DNA of 64,000 nt from Bacteroidota bacterium. GTDB taxonomy: Bacteria > Bacteroidota > Bacteroidia > Chitinophagales > Chitinophagaceae. The first letter of the stretch is position 1, and each line of letters starts with the position of its first letter. Location: NCBI GenBank assembly GCA_013286315.1, contig JABDFX010000008.1, forward strand, positions 1-64,000, given 5' to 3'. Below are positions 1 to 9,569 of the stretch, piece by piece. The notes beneath the pieces were generated by a model. That model saw nothing but the letters and a program-made list of their open reading frames with translations, was not told the DNA's origin and searched no databases. The translations under genes were made by a program, and so were the position numbers.

Positions 1-254
1 TTTCCAATGCTGACATGGGGGGCAGGCACAGAAAGAAGCCAGTTCGGACAAATATCATGTGTGGCTTTCAACATAAATGCAGCGATCTGATTCAGAACTT
101 GTCCTTTATAAGGTATGAGACGGGGAAGAATCACGTCGAATGCTGAAATGCGGTCTGAGGCGATCATGATCAGCAAGCCATTATTTAAACTGTATACATC
201 ACGAACTTTTCCTCTGTAAAATCCCGTTTGATCCGCGAAATGGTATGCCGTCAT
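1..254 (-). CDS. purC: SAICAR synthase, N-terminal part (runs off left edge)
   Basis: Phosphoribosylaminoimidazole-succinocarboxamide synthase of purine biosynthesis; it ligates aspartate to CAIR using ATP in the cytoplasm. Reading the minus strand from the ATG at 254 gives 84 residues before the window ends. They include the family's N-terminal signature YRGKVRDVY (nucleotide-binding strand) and [13 protein letters not shown], followed by the expected G-x-VLNQ segment. The start is the only ATG before the conserved block. The gene is divergent from the TonB-dependent receptor at 405, with a hairpin-rich spacer between them. Only the N-terminus is visible, so intactness cannot be judged. Confidence 0.9.
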   Translation of the reverse strand, partial: MTAYHFADQTGFYRGKVRDVYSLNNGLLIMIASDRISAFDVILPRLIPYKGQVLNQIAAFMLKATHDICPNWLLSVPAPHVSIG

Positions 255-287
255 TTTGCAATTTTGGGTACAAAGATTAGGTAAAAA

Positions 288-357
288 CTAAAAAGTAAAA
301 ATTTAAAAGTAAAGGAGGAAAAGATCATTTTCCTTTTTATTTTTTACTTTTTAAAAA
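288..357. repeat. AT-rich imperfect inverted repeat
   Basis: The left arm (about 290-322, AAAAAGTAAAAA then AAAGTAAAGGAGGAAAA) pairs with the right arm (about 327-355, TTTTCCTTTTTATTTTTTACTTTTT) across a GATC-containing loop. It lies in the divergent spacer between purC and the receptor gene, so a plain terminator role is not obvious. It resembles in design the other word-built hairpins of this window. Confidence 0.6.
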
Positions 358-404
358 GATAGTACATATTTGTATCGGGAAATTCAATAAACTAACTACT
401 TGCC

Positions 405-3155
405 ATGAAAACATTTACACGTGCTTTTTTTATATGCCATATTGTATTCCTGTCTCTTGGTAATTCCTTCGCCCAAACGCAAATCATAACGGGTAAAATC
501 AATAATGGAGACAACAAAGAACCCGTTCCGGCCGCTTCTGTTTTGATCAAAGGAGGAACCAGGGGAACATTTACTGACAACCATGGGAATTTCAAACTTA
601 CGGTCCAGTCTTTTCCAGTCACATTGATCATTTCATCGGTTGGATACGAAACGCAGGAATTCCAGGTGGTATCTGCCTCCACTGTTATTTCCATTGATTT
701 GAAACCCGCTTCCATTATGGGTACGGAAGTGGTGGTATCCGCAACGCGCTCACAGATACGAAGCCTTGAATCACCTGTCTCCATCGAACGCATGAGTTCA
801 TCCTATATCCGCGAAGTACCTGCGCCTTCTTTTTATGATGCCATCGCCAATTTGAAAGGGGTGGATGTGGTCACTTCATCTATTCTGTTTAAAACCATGG
901 GAACCCGCGGATTTAACGGCTCGGGAAATGTCCGGATGAACCAGCTGGTGGATGGAATGGATAACCAGGCACCGGGATTGAATTTTGCCGTGGGTAATAT
1001 CGTTGGTTTGAATGAACTGGATGTGGATAATGTGGAATTATTACCAGGTGCGTCATCTGCCTTGTATGGATCCGGCGGCATGACGGGTACGATATTGATG
1101 ACCAGCAAGGATCCCTATAAATACCAGGGTTTAAGCGCCATCGTTAAATACGGCCGGAATCATATCAGCGATCCCAGTACGAGTGCAGCTCCATATTATG
1201 ACGTCATGTTACGATACGCGCAATCCTTTAATAAATTTGCATTCCGAATTTCAGGGGAATACACGAAGGCGAAAGACTGGACGGCGACCAATTACAGCAA
1301 TTACTCACCGTATCAGGGTACCCCCATTGCCGGCGACAGGAGTTTACCGAATTATAATGGAGTGAATGTATACGGAGATGAAAGTCCTTTTTTCACAGTA
1401 TACAATGGACTACAAAGTGCAGCTAATCAGTATCAACAGGCGGGAGATCCTGTAACAGCTGCCAAGCTGAGGGGCATCGCTGCGTTAACTCCGGTAAATT
1501 CAAGCGTAACAAGAACCGGATACAGTGAAGATTCACTAACAAATTATAATGCTTATAATTTAAAAGTTTCGGCCGGTTTATATTATAAGGTCAGCGACAA
1601 CACGACGGTAAGCCTGACTGGAAATTTCGGAGAGACGAATACAATCTATACAGGAACCGACCGCTTTAGTTTAGTCGACACAAAAATCGGACAGTATAAG
1701 GCTGAAGTAACCGGTAAGAATTTTTATGCAAGGGCCTATACAACGCAGGAAGATGCGGGCAATTCCTACGACATGGTAGCAGCTGCTACGCTTCTCAATG
1801 AATCGTACGCGCCTACCGCAACAGTATGGGCACCCACTTATATCGGAACCTATGCACAGGCATTTGGGGCGGCACTTGCACTTGGAGAAACACCTGCCCA
1901 GGCCTATGTGAGTGCCAGTGCAGCTGCGAGATTCAATGCAGATAAAGGCAGGTATCAGCCGGGAACAGTCCCGTTCAACAATGCATTGGATTCACTGAAG
2001 AAACTGGCAATTCCTGCGGGTGCAAAATTCAATGATAAGACAAACCTGTATGTCGCGGAAGGCATGTATAATTTTTCTGATCTGATCAAATGGGCCGACA
2101 TCAGCATCGGTGTTGCTACCAAAGAATATGTGTTGAATTCCCATGGGACGATCTTCGCGGATACAGCCGGTGTGATCAATATCAACGAGACAGGTGGTTT
2201 TGCCCAGATTCAAAAAGGATTTTTTGAAGATTACCTGAAAATAACTGTGGCAGGCCGGTACGATAAGAATTCCAATTTCAAAGGAAGATTCACACCGAGA
2301 ATTACAGCCGTATATGAAGTGGCCAAAGATAACTATATCCGTGCCTCATATCAGACGGCTTATCGTTTTCCTTCTACGCAGAATCAATATATCAACCTGC
2401 AGACGGGTTCCGCGAGACTGATCGGCGGTCTGCCACAATTTATTTCCTACTATGGTTTAACAACTAATACGTATGACACGGCAGAGCTTGGAAATTATGC
2501 GAGAACCGGCACACCGCCAACACAATATCAATTCAAAGAATTCAAACCTGAAACCGTGGCTTCCTGGGAATTGGGATACAAGGGGATTATCGCAAATAAA
2601 TTATTCATAGATGTTTATGGTTTCTATGCGCAGTACACAGATTTTATCGGGCTGACCGTGCTGGTTAAAAACCCGTTGACCCAAGGACAAAATGCATTGA
2701 ACACTTTCGGCATATATACAAACAGCAGTAATAAGGTGAATACGGTTGGCGCCGGTATCGGTCTACAATATACATTGCCGAAAGGATTTTTTGTGGGTGG
2801 TAATCTTGCGTACAATGATATATCCAATAATGATGCGAATGTGCTGACGCAATTTAATACACCGAAAATCAAGTACAATATTTCTGTCGGAAACTACACG
2901 ATCAAAAAAGTTTTTGGCTTCAACCTGACCTATCACTGGCAGGATAGCTATTTATATGAATCATCATTCATTTCCGGTACTACACCATCCTTCGGCGCAC
3001 TGGATGCACAAATCAGCATGAAACTTCCAAAATTGCAGAACAGTATGATCAAGATCGGCGCTACGAACCTGTTGAATAAATATTATTCCGATGCGATCGG
3101 TAATTCACAGATCGGAGGATTGTACTACGTGAGTATTGGTTACAACGTCTTCTAG
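405..3155 (+). CDS. TonB-dependent outer-membrane receptor with carboxypeptidase-like N-terminal domain
   Basis: Predicted outer-membrane active transporter of 916 residues. Residues 1-24 form a signal peptide ending FAQ. Residues about 25-110 are a CarboxypepD_reg-like beta domain (VLIKGGTRGTFTDNHGNF, SVGYETQEF). Residues about 120-235 are the plug (NVRMNQLVDGMDNQAPG, VELLPGASSALYGSGG), and the rest is the barrel, ending in the aromatic strand YYVSIGYNVF. It lacks a SusD partner, so it is a stand-alone receptor rather than a Sus-type glycan importer. The ligand cannot be read from the sequence; siderophore, metal-complex or vitamin uptake are all possible. It converges with ychF across a long hairpin. 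Confidence 0.92.
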   Translation: MKTFTRAFFICHIVFLSLGNSFAQTQIITGKINNGDNKEPVPAASVLIKGGTRGTFTDNHGNFKLTVQSFPVTLIISSVGYETQEFQVVSASTVISIDLKPASIMGTEVVVSATRSQIRSLESPVSIERMSSSYIREVPAPSFYDAIANLKGVDVVTSSILFKTMGTRGFNGSGNVRMNQLVDGMDNQAPGLNFAVGNIVGLNELDVDNVELLPGASSALYGSGGMTGTILMTSKDPYKYQGLSAIVKYGRNHISDPSTSAAPYYDVMLRYAQSFNKFAFRISGEYTKAKDWTATNYSNYSPYQGTPIAGDRSLPNYNGVNVYGDESPFFTVYNGLQSAANQYQQAGDPVTAAKLRGIAALTPVNSSVTRTGYSEDSLTNYNAYNLKVSAGLYYKVSDNTTVSLTGNFGETNTIYTGTDRFSLVDTKIGQYKAEVTGKNFYARAYTTQEDAGNSYDMVAAATLLNESYAPTATVWAPTYIGTYAQAFGAALALGETPAQAYVSASAAARFNADKGRYQPGTVPFNNALDSLKKLAIPAGAKFNDKTNLYVAEGMYNFSDLIKWADISIGVATKEYVLNSHGTIFADTAGVININETGGFAQIQKGFFEDYLKITVAGRYDKNSNFKGRFTPRITAVYEVAKDNYIRASYQTAYRFPSTQNQYINLQTGSARLIGGLPQFISYYGLTTNTYDTAELGNYARTGTPPTQYQFKEFKPETVASWELGYKGIIANKLFIDVYGFYAQYTDFIGLTVLVKNPLTQGQNALNTFGIYTNSSNKVNTVGAGIGLQYTLPKGFFVGGNLAYNDISNNDANVLTQFNTPKIKYNISVGNYTIKKVFGFNLTYHWQDSYLYESSFISGTTPSFGALDAQISMKLPKLQNSMIKIGATNLLNKYYSDAIGNSQIGGLYYVSIGYNVF

Positions 3156-3157
3156 TG

Positions 3158-3262
3158 TGGAAGTATGGAAGAATGGAAGTTTGGAAGTATGGAAGAATGG
3201 AAGTATCTGAAACTAATTAACTATTACTTCCAAACTTCCATACTTCCATTCTTCCATACTTG
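3158..3262. repeat. Long inverted repeat built from GGAAGTAT/GGAAGAAT words
   Basis: The left arm at 3158-3206 is a run of TGGAAGTATGGAAGAATGGAAG words. The right arm at 3226-3262 is its complement (ACTTCCAAACTTCCATACTT...). The first 20 paired positions match perfectly and the stem extends to about 36 bp with few mismatches. It lies between the convergent 3' ends of the receptor and ychF, so it probably acts as a bidirectional terminator. The same words recur at about 25858 and 27000. Confidence 0.75.
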
Positions 3263-3274
3263 TGATAAGTGGGG

Positions 3275-4375
3275 CTAAACATTGAAACGAAAGTGCATAA
3301 CGTCCCCGTCCTTTACGACATAGTCCTTTCCTTCAATCCTGAGTTTCCCTGCTTCGCGGCAGGCTGCTTCGGATTTATATTTTATGAAGTCATCATAGGC
3401 GATTACTTCGGCTTTGATAAATCCTTTTTCAAAATCGGTATGAATAACAGAAGCTGCCTGCGGGGCTTTCCATCCTTTTTGAATGGTCCACGCCCTGACT
3501 TCCTGCACACCGGCCGTGAAATAAGTTTGCAAGGTTAACAGGGCATAAGTACTCCTGATCAGTTTATTCAAAGCGGGTTCCTTCATTTTATATTCTTCCA
3601 TGAACATGGCTTTGTCATCTGCATTCTCAAGTTCTGCGATTTGCTGTTCAATGGAATTATTCATTACGATCACCTGAGCATGTTCAGCTTCCGCGGCTTT
3701 TTTCAGCGCCTCGGAATATTTATTTCCGGTATGCATCGATTCCTCGTCCACATTGGCGACGTATAAAACGGGTTTGTCTGTTAATAAAAACAGATCCGCG
3801 ATGGCCGTCTTGTCATTTTTATCCAGGTGAAGCTCACGGATATTTTTTCCTTTTTCAAGATACTCCTTACAACGTTTAAGCACTTCAAATTCCAATTTCT
3901 GTTTAGGGTCTGCTGTTCTGAGTAATTTTTCAGCTTTCTGATATTTTCTTTCTACCCCATCCAGATCTTTCAGTTGAAGCTCCGTATCTATAATTTCTTT
4001 ATCGCTGACGGGATTGATGGCCCCCTCATCGCGAAGGATATTTTCATCTTCGAAACAACGGATCACGTGGACGATAGCGTCTACCTCGCGTATATTGGCC
4101 AGGAATTTATTTCCCAGACCCTCACCTTTGCTGGCTCCTTTTACGAGTCCCGCAATGTCTACGATTTCAATCTGGGTTGGTACGATTCGATCGGGATGCA
4201 CCAGCGCCGCCAGTTTATCCAGTCTTTCGTCCGGCACATCCACAAGCCCGATATTGGGTTCAATCGTACAAAACCGGTAATTGCTTGCCTGGGCTTTTGC
4301 ACTGGTACTGACCGCATTAAACAACGTGGATTTTCCTACATTCGGTAACCCTACGATGCCTGCCTTTAAAGCCAT
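3275..4375 (-). CDS. ychF: Redox-regulated ATPase YchF (Obg family)
   Basis: Ribosome-associated P-loop ATPase of 366 residues, the usual family length. The G1 loop GLPNVGKSTLFN lies at residues 8-19 and the G3-like DIAG follows. The G4 position reads NVDE instead of NKxD, the change known to make YchF prefer ATP over GTP. A TGS domain closes the protein (AWTIQKGWKAPQAA, then HTDFEKGF). The protein starts MALKAGIVGLPNVGKST, leaving no doubt about the start codon. It stands alone and converges with the receptor gene. Confidence 0.97.
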   Translation of the reverse strand: MALKAGIVGLPNVGKSTLFNAVSTSAKAQASNYRFCTIEPNIGLVDVPDERLDKLAALVHPDRIVPTQIEIVDIAGLVKGASKGEGLGNKFLANIREVDAIVHVIRCFEDENILRDEGAINPVSDKEIIDTELQLKDLDGVERKYQKAEKLLRTADPKQKLEFEVLKRCKEYLEKGKNIRELHLDKNDKTAIADLFLLTDKPVLYVANVDEESMHTGNKYSEALKKAAEAEHAQVIVMNNSIEQQIAELENADDKAMFMEEYKMKEPALNKLIRSTYALLTLQTYFTAGVQEVRAWTIQKGWKAPQAASVIHTDFEKGFIKAEVIAYDDFIKYKSEAACREAGKLRIEGKDYVVKDGDVMHFRFNV

Positions 4376-4484
4376 AGAAAATAAAATTTATTGATTCAGA
4401 ATACCCGTGTTTTTGCGCCCGCAAAGATAGAAGTATTTGAGGGATCGTTATTTAATTACTTATATTCAACCCATAATTCCGGCT

Positions 4485-5717
4485 ATGGCCCTCAATCTGA
4501 TCTGGATCATTTTTTTTCTGATAGCATTCATTACGGCACTTGTGCGGCTGATTTTTTTCGGGGATACGGAGATATTCAAAACAATTATCGATGGGGTTTT
4601 TGATTCCGCGGGTACGAGTGTACAAATAGCCATCGGACTGATTGGTGTACTGGCAATGTTTCTGGGATTCTTAAATATCGGAGAGAAGGCTGGCGCCATC
4701 AATTTTCTGTCCCGCATTATAGGTCCTTTTTTCAGTAAACTTTTTCCGGAGGTTCCGAAAAATCATCCTTCGATGGGACATATGGTAATGAATTTTTCTG
4801 CGAACCTGCTGGGTCTTGATAATGCCGCTACTCCGTTTGGTCTAAAAGCCATGAAAAGCCTGCAGGAGCTGAATCCTGTTAAAGATCAGGCTTCCAATGC
4901 GCAGATCATGTTCATGGTACTGCATGCCTCGGGACTCACGATCATTCCGGTGAGTATTATTGCCCAGCGTGCCATTCTCAAGTCGAACGACCCCACGAGC
5001 ATTTTTATTCCCTGTATGATTGTCACTTTTGTTGCGACCGTGGTGGCCCTTACGGTGGTTGCAATCAAACAAAAGATCAATTTATTCCAGCCCGTGATTT
5101 TGTTATGGGTGGGAGGCATCTCTGTATTAATCGGCGCGCTCGTGTATTTTTTGCACCTGCACAGTAATTATATTGATCCTTTTTCAAAGATATTCAGCAA
5201 TGGCCTGATCCTTTTATTGTTTGTGATATTTATCATCGGGGGCCTGGTGCGGCGTATCAATGTATATGAATCTTTCATAGAAGGTGCCAAGCAGGGTTTC
5301 CAGGTGGCTGTTACGGTGATTCCTTACCTGGTGGCGATGCTTGTTGCCATCAGCGTGATTCGAAGTTGCGGCGTGCTCGATTTTATTACCGGTGGAATAG
5401 GATCTTTCTTTCATCTGCTCGGTATCAATAATGATTTTGTTCCGGCATTACCGACAGCCCTGATGCGTCCCTTGAGCGGAGCTGCCGGTCGGGGTATGAT
5501 GATTACTGCAATGCAGCAGTACGGACCTGATTCCTTTATTGGAAAACTTTCCTGTATTTTCCAGGGAACCACGGATTCAACATTTTATATCGTGGCATTA
5601 TATTTTGGTTCTATTGGTATCAGCAAGACCCGCTATACGATACCAGTTTCATTACTGGCAGATTTGTCGGCGATTATAACGGCGATTTTGATATCGTATA
5701 TATTCTTTGTGCATTGA
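4485..5717 (+). CDS. Fused SpmA/SpmB-type nucleoside-recognition (Gate) membrane protein
   Basis: Polytopic inner-membrane protein of 410 residues carrying two Gate/nucleoside-recognition halves, corresponding to spore maturation proteins SpmA and SpmB joined in one chain. The first half has MALNLIWIIFF and NLLGLDNAATPFGLKAM; the second has VIPYLVAMLVAISVIR and the GTTDSTFYI motif. A longer reading from a TTG at 4437 is possible, but the ATG at 4485 gives the family's standard MALN-IW start. In a non-sporulating Bacteroidota its role is unknown; transport of a small solute is an inference. It converges with the OstA-like gene. Confidence 0.88.
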   Translation: MALNLIWIIFFLIAFITALVRLIFFGDTEIFKTIIDGVFDSAGTSVQIAIGLIGVLAMFLGFLNIGEKAGAINFLSRIIGPFFSKLFPEVPKNHPSMGHMVMNFSANLLGLDNAATPFGLKAMKSLQELNPVKDQASNAQIMFMVLHASGLTIIPVSIIAQRAILKSNDPTSIFIPCMIVTFVATVVALTVVAIKQKINLFQPVILLWVGGISVLIGALVYFLHLHSNYIDPFSKIFSNGLILLLFVIFIIGGLVRRINVYESFIEGAKQGFQVAVTVIPYLVAMLVAISVIRSCGVLDFITGGIGSFFHLLGINNDFVPALPTALMRPLSGAAGRGMMITAMQQYGPDSFIGKLSCIFQGTTDSTFYIVALYFGSIGISKTRYTIPVSLLADLSAIITAILISYIFFVH

Positions 5718-5731
5718 GAGGGGCGGGATGC

Positions 5732-5779
5732 AGGAGGCGGGAGGGGTGAAGTACCTCAACCTTCTAGCCTCCCGCTTCC
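5732..5779. repeat. GC-rich inverted repeat overlapping the 3' end of the OstA-like gene
   Basis: GGAGGCGGGAGG (5732-5743) pairs with CCTCCCGCTTCC (5768-5779), one mismatch. It lies between convergent genes. The right arm is inside the minus-strand gene and encodes its last residues (PEAGG) just before the TAG stop. It is a likely shared terminator stem. Confidence 0.55.
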
Positions 5780-7407
5780 GGCTTGATTGGGTTTTCAAAC
5801 AGCTCAAATTTCGATTTCGGTCTTCGCTCGTCGAGCCATTTGAAATTACGGAGTTTCATTTCATCGAGGTTTACTTTTTTGATCGGGTACATGATGCCGT
5901 CGGCATCCTGGCGGAGAACCACTTTGTTCAACTGTTTATTGAGAAAGATCATATCGATGACATCTGCTTTATTCACCCGGTTGACCCCAACAAAGGCCGC
6001 ACTGTCATCCTTTATATAATAAACAGCTTCGGCACTTCCCTTACTTCGCATATAGTCTATGACACCGTCCTTAAAATATCCGTTCAGCGTATTGCCTTTA
6101 ATCTGATTAAACATATTCGTATAGGCTTTTCCAACCACCAGGCTGTTTTCGAAAACATATAGCCGGTCAGGTTTTTTATTTTTTGTATATAGAAACATCG
6201 TGTCACCGGTAACCTGAAACCCACCAGCCCAGGCAATGGGGTTTGTGTATAATCGGAAAATGGAATCGAGTCCGGAATAATAACAACTATCAGCCACAGC
6301 CTGCAGGGAGTCTGAAAAAATTCTTACATGATGATAGATTTGTAAATAACGGAGGCTGCTGTCGTGCGGATTTTTTGCACTGCGAACGATTTCCGAACCC
6401 TGTACCGAATCGGGCCTGTTTAAAACAGAGTCAGGAATTCGTGCTGAATAAACTGTGTCACCCGTTATATAGATCGAATCCTTATCCTGTTTTAAAATGA
6501 TCAGGGGATTCTGTGTGGCAAAAAAAGTATTCGCTTTACTGTTCGCAATCATCAGATTTGAAATCAGGGTCAGGTTTTGAACCGTATCCCTGAAAACGGC
6601 ATGTCCACGAGCGAGACTCAGGCCGGTGCTGTCATCAAAACGAATATCATCGGCCGTGATCGTTTCCGCTTTATCTGTTATCGTTGGACGTTTTCCAAAC
6701 TGCGCCCGGTGATTTTTCAAATCATAATATCCCTCCTTTGTTCTGATGGTCCTGCCCGTACTGTCGATGATATACGTACTGGTAATAAAAGTTGCCAGCT
6801 GGTTTTCAGAGTTATAAAGTAATGAATCTGCCGTCAAATCATAAGCGGGATCCTTCAGTTTGACGTTCTTCTTAAAATAAATATCCTTGGTTGCTTCATA
6901 GTAGGTCCCTTCCTTACTGGTGACAACCGTATTTTTATTGATCACCTTCCCGCCATTATAATAATCCCCGATATGCTGATTCATATCATAATGCAATTCG
7001 TCGGTTGTTAAAGTGCCTTTCCCGTCTTTCAACACAACATTTTTCTGAAAAATAATCTGCTTCGTGTCAACAAAATATCTCATGTAATCCGAATAGATAT
7101 CTGTTGAATCCTTGTCGTTGATATGCACATGGCCGAAGGCTTCGATCGTGTTATCCTTATGGTTCATTGCGAGACTATCGGTATAAAACAATGTTTTGTC
7201 ACTCTGCAGTTTTACATGACCGAACAAAGATTGAATATCAACAGAATCCTTTTGCACCTGACGAAGCGTATCAGAGTGCCATATATAAATGGTTTGCGTG
7301 CTGTCGCTGGTTTTGGACTTGAAAGCAACAGCAATCTGCGCAAAGGATTGAAATCCTGACATGCACAATATCAGTAAGGCCAGAAAATGGGCCGGTTTTT
7401 TCATCAC
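5764..7407 (-). CDS. OstA-like protein (LptA/LptD N-terminal-type, periplasmic)
   Basis: 547 residues with a signal peptide (MMKKPAHFLALLILCMSGFQSFAQ). The mature part repeats short beta segments of the OstA/jelly-roll kind (LQSDKTLFYTDSLAMN, VHINDKDSTDIYSDYMRYF, VLKDGKGTLTTDELHYD), the pattern of the LptA/LptD-N bridge that carries lipopolysaccharide across the periplasm. It is the last gene of a minus-strand set with the MCE protein (ATGA overlap of 4 bp at 7404-7407, so translation is probably coupled) and the amidase, divergent from lptD. The neighbourhood supports a role in LPS export. The C-terminal tail is encoded by a repeat arm. Confidence 0.88.
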   Translation of the reverse strand: MMKKPAHFLALLILCMSGFQSFAQIAVAFKSKTSDSTQTIYIWHSDTLRQVQKDSVDIQSLFGHVKLQSDKTLFYTDSLAMNHKDNTIEAFGHVHINDKDSTDIYSDYMRYFVDTKQIIFQKNVVLKDGKGTLTTDELHYDMNQHIGDYYNGGKVINKNTVVTSKEGTYYEATKDIYFKKNVKLKDPAYDLTADSLLYNSENQLATFITSTYIIDSTGRTIRTKEGYYDLKNHRAQFGKRPTITDKAETITADDIRFDDSTGLSLARGHAVFRDTVQNLTLISNLMIANSKANTFFATQNPLIILKQDKDSIYITGDTVYSARIPDSVLNRPDSVQGSEIVRSAKNPHDSSLRYLQIYHHVRIFSDSLQAVADSCYYSGLDSIFRLYTNPIAWAGGFQVTGDTMFLYTKNKKPDRLYVFENSLVVGKAYTNMFNQIKGNTLNGYFKDGVIDYMRSKGSAEAVYYIKDDSAAFVGVNRVNKADVIDMIFLNKQLNKVVLRQDADGIMYPIKKVNLDEMKLRNFKWLDERRPKSKFELFENPIKPEAGG

Positions 7408-8405
7408 TTCTTGGTTGGCGGATTGGAATTGGCGCTGCTGTCATTCAGGGGGGCCATCAGGGGTCCTTTTTTATCCTTGCTTCCGAAAACAGAAATGTTG
7501 ACATAACGTTTCGGATGCATTCGCAGGTCGTCCAGTAAAATATTCAGACTCCGCGTTGTGCTTTCCAGGTTGAGGTAAAGTTTTTTGTCATTTATGAGTA
7601 AGCCGAGTGTACCATTCGGACTGTTCACTTTGTTTAATGCATCCCTTAGTGAATTCATCGCATTCTGCGCGCTGGCCAGGGTCTCATCTATTTGCGCATT
7701 GGCCAGTTTATTGGTCGTTTTTTCGAGATTGTCGAGGGTACCGGTAATCCGTTGATTATTGCTGGCCAGGTTGTTGGTGAAACTGTCCAGGTGTATCATT
7801 GTATGAGCGAGTGCACTGGTCCGGTCGTTCAGCATAATCTGAAGCGAGACTGATGATTTGGCCAGGTTGCTGATGATCGCAGCGAAATTATTTTTTACTT
7901 CCGGGTTAAACATCGTTGTTATCTGCAGGATCAGCGAATCCAGGGAACTCAGCGTTTTGTTGAGGCTCTTCATGACCGGCGCAAGCCTGCCCTGAACTTC
8001 CGACAGAATGCTGCCCTGATCTACAGTCTGCAGTGTATCGCCATCCTGTAACATCTCCGTGGCATCTCCCTTGTTGATAACAATATTTGAGGAACTGATC
8101 AGTGCTGATTTAATAACCGCAGCAGAGTTTTTTGGAATGTTTACATCCTGCTTCATACTGATGGTGACCAGGATACCGTCAATATTTGGATCCGTTGCCT
8201 TTATGGCGTATACACTGCCCACATTTAATCCTTTGATACTAACAGAATTTGATAATTCAAGACCATCCACGTTTTTGAACACGGCGTAAATTTTCTTGCT
8301 ATGTGAAAAAAGATCTTTTCCCTTCAGAAAATTAAATCCCAGGATGAGCAGCACGATGGCAACCGACGTTAGTGCACCAATTTTTGTTTCGTTCGTAATT
8401 TTCAT
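7404..8405 (-). CDS. MlaD/MCE family lipid-transport protein
   Basis: 333 residues. One N-terminal membrane helix (about residues 8-28, IGALTSVAIVLLILGFNFLKG) is followed by an MCE domain at about 40-118 (VFKNVDGLELSNSVSIKGLNV, ALISSSNIVINKGD), then a long helical tail. It is predicted to be anchored in the inner membrane and to move phospholipid between membranes as a hexameric MCE ring. No MlaE or MlaF permease/ATPase partner is in the window. It overlaps the downstream OstA-like gene by 4 bp and sits 93 bp after the amidase. Confidence 0.92.
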   Translation of the reverse strand: MKITNETKIGALTSVAIVLLILGFNFLKGKDLFSHSKKIYAVFKNVDGLELSNSVSIKGLNVGSVYAIKATDPNIDGILVTISMKQDVNIPKNSAAVIKSALISSSNIVINKGDATEMLQDGDTLQTVDQGSILSEVQGRLAPVMKSLNKTLSSLDSLILQITTMFNPEVKNNFAAIISNLAKSSVSLQIMLNDRTSALAHTMIHLDSFTNNLASNNQRITGTLDNLEKTTNKLANAQIDETLASAQNAMNSLRDALNKVNSPNGTLGLLINDKKLYLNLESTTRSLNILLDDLRMHPKRYVNISVFGSKDKKGPLMAPLNDSSANSNPPTKK

Positions 8406-8498
8406 TCGCAGTTTTGTTTAAAATAGCCGCCGCCAACATCTTTTATGCTCTACAAACCTAAGGAAAAAGATCGTTCCCCGTTGAGGATCTCTACTCCT

Positions 8499-9491
8499 TT
8501 ATTGGCGAATGGAATCCTGTGCCGACGCCGGAGGAACAGGAACATTGCCTTCAACCTGGTTTTTATAACGTTCCAGAGCATCAACAATATTCTCTACAAC
8601 TTCATCCTGTCCTTTATTACTGTTCAGATATTCTTCTTCCTCTTTATTACTTAAAAAACCCACTTCTATTAATACACTCGGCATACCGGTTGCCTGCAAC
8701 ACCTGGATACCCACGTCCCGTTGTTTAACGCCATAACTCTGTCTTCCTGCTGCCGCGAAAGATTCTTCCACCATGGTTGCGAAAAGGGCGCTGTTATCGA
8801 AATATTTTTTTTCATATAAAGTGGCGCGCATACGGGCCTCGGGAGATGTCAGGTCAAAAGCTTCTTCCGCTGCGGCACTACTGCTGCTGTCGGCAACATC
8901 CTCGCCACTTTCCTCGCGTTCATTGATTGCGTCGTTCTTATTTTCCTGCTTTCCTGCTTTCCAGATATATGTTTCCGTTCCAACGCGCGTATTCTTCACC
9001 CAATATGACTCATATATAGGTGCATTGATCCATTTCTTTCTTTTCTTTGAACCCTTACCAACATATACCAGCTTTTTTTTGTGCCCGATCACTCTTTTCT
9101 CATAATACCCACCGGCCGGCTGTCTGGTGGAATTGCAATGTATACTGATGAATAAATCTCCTTTGGCCTGATTTGCAATTTGTGCGCGGCCATGCAAATC
9201 ATCGTGCAGGTTGTCTGCATTGTTTACGCAGGCATCGGTTGTTCTGGTAAAAACAACTTTGGTATTGGGAAATCTTGCTTTGATAGCTTCTCCAAGTTTG
9301 AGGGAGATATCGAGCGTAACATCTTTCTCCGCAGAGATTAGTCCCCGGGTGCCGGGGTATAATCCACCATGACCCGGATCAATTACGATGGTGCGTAATT
9401 TAATTGCAGCCGGATGATTACCCGAATGAAAAGACGAAAAAATAAAAAAAATGAAAACAGAAATGAACAGGCCAAATAGTGTTCTCACCAT
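8499..9491 (-). CDS. N-acetylmuramoyl-L-alanine amidase (Amidase_3)
   Basis: Periplasmic zinc amidase that splits the bond between MurNAc and the peptide stem. An N-terminal hydrophobic segment (residues 4-21) directs export. Zinc and catalytic residues are visible: H41 (DPGHGG), E55 (SAEKD), H118 (SIHCNS) and E276 (VLIEVGFLSN). About 100 residues are inserted between H118 and the last catalytic block (about 122-222), partly basic (KGSKKRKKW) and partly acidic/Ser-rich (ESGEDVADSSSSAAAEE). This is the region where autoinhibitory helices occur in AmiC-type enzymes. It is the first gene of the minus-strand envelope set. Confidence 0.94.
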   Translation of the reverse strand: MVRTLFGLFISVFIFFIFSSFHSGNHPAAIKLRTIVIDPGHGGLYPGTRGLISAEKDVTLDISLKLGEAIKARFPNTKVVFTRTTDACVNNADNLHDDLHGRAQIANQAKGDLFISIHCNSTRQPAGGYYEKRVIGHKKKLVYVGKGSKKRKKWINAPIYESYWVKNTRVGTETYIWKAGKQENKNDAINEREESGEDVADSSSSAAAEEAFDLTSPEARMRATLYEKKYFDNSALFATMVEESFAAAGRQSYGVKQRDVGIQVLQATGMPSVLIEVGFLSNKEEEEYLNSNKGQDEVVENIVDALERYKNQVEGNVPVPPASAQDSIRQ

Positions 9492-9547
9492 AGTTATCTT
9501 TTGACTGTCAAGATGTTAATCTTCTTAAATACTTAGATAGATACCCC

Positions 9548-9555
9548 TATTTTTG
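9548..9555 (+). promoter_or_regulatory. Candidate -7 element (TATTTTTG) for lptD
   Basis: TATTTTTG matches the Bacteroidota -7 consensus TAnnTTTG. No clear TTTG lies 19-21 bases upstream. Transcription would begin only a few bases before the ATG at 9570, giving a very short leader. Confidence 0.35.
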
Positions 9556-9569
9556 TACCATTGTAATGT

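Noticed and set aside
4437-4484. TTG start adding 16 residues to the SpmA/SpmB-type protein
   Set aside because: The family begins MALN-IW, reached from the ATG at 4485.
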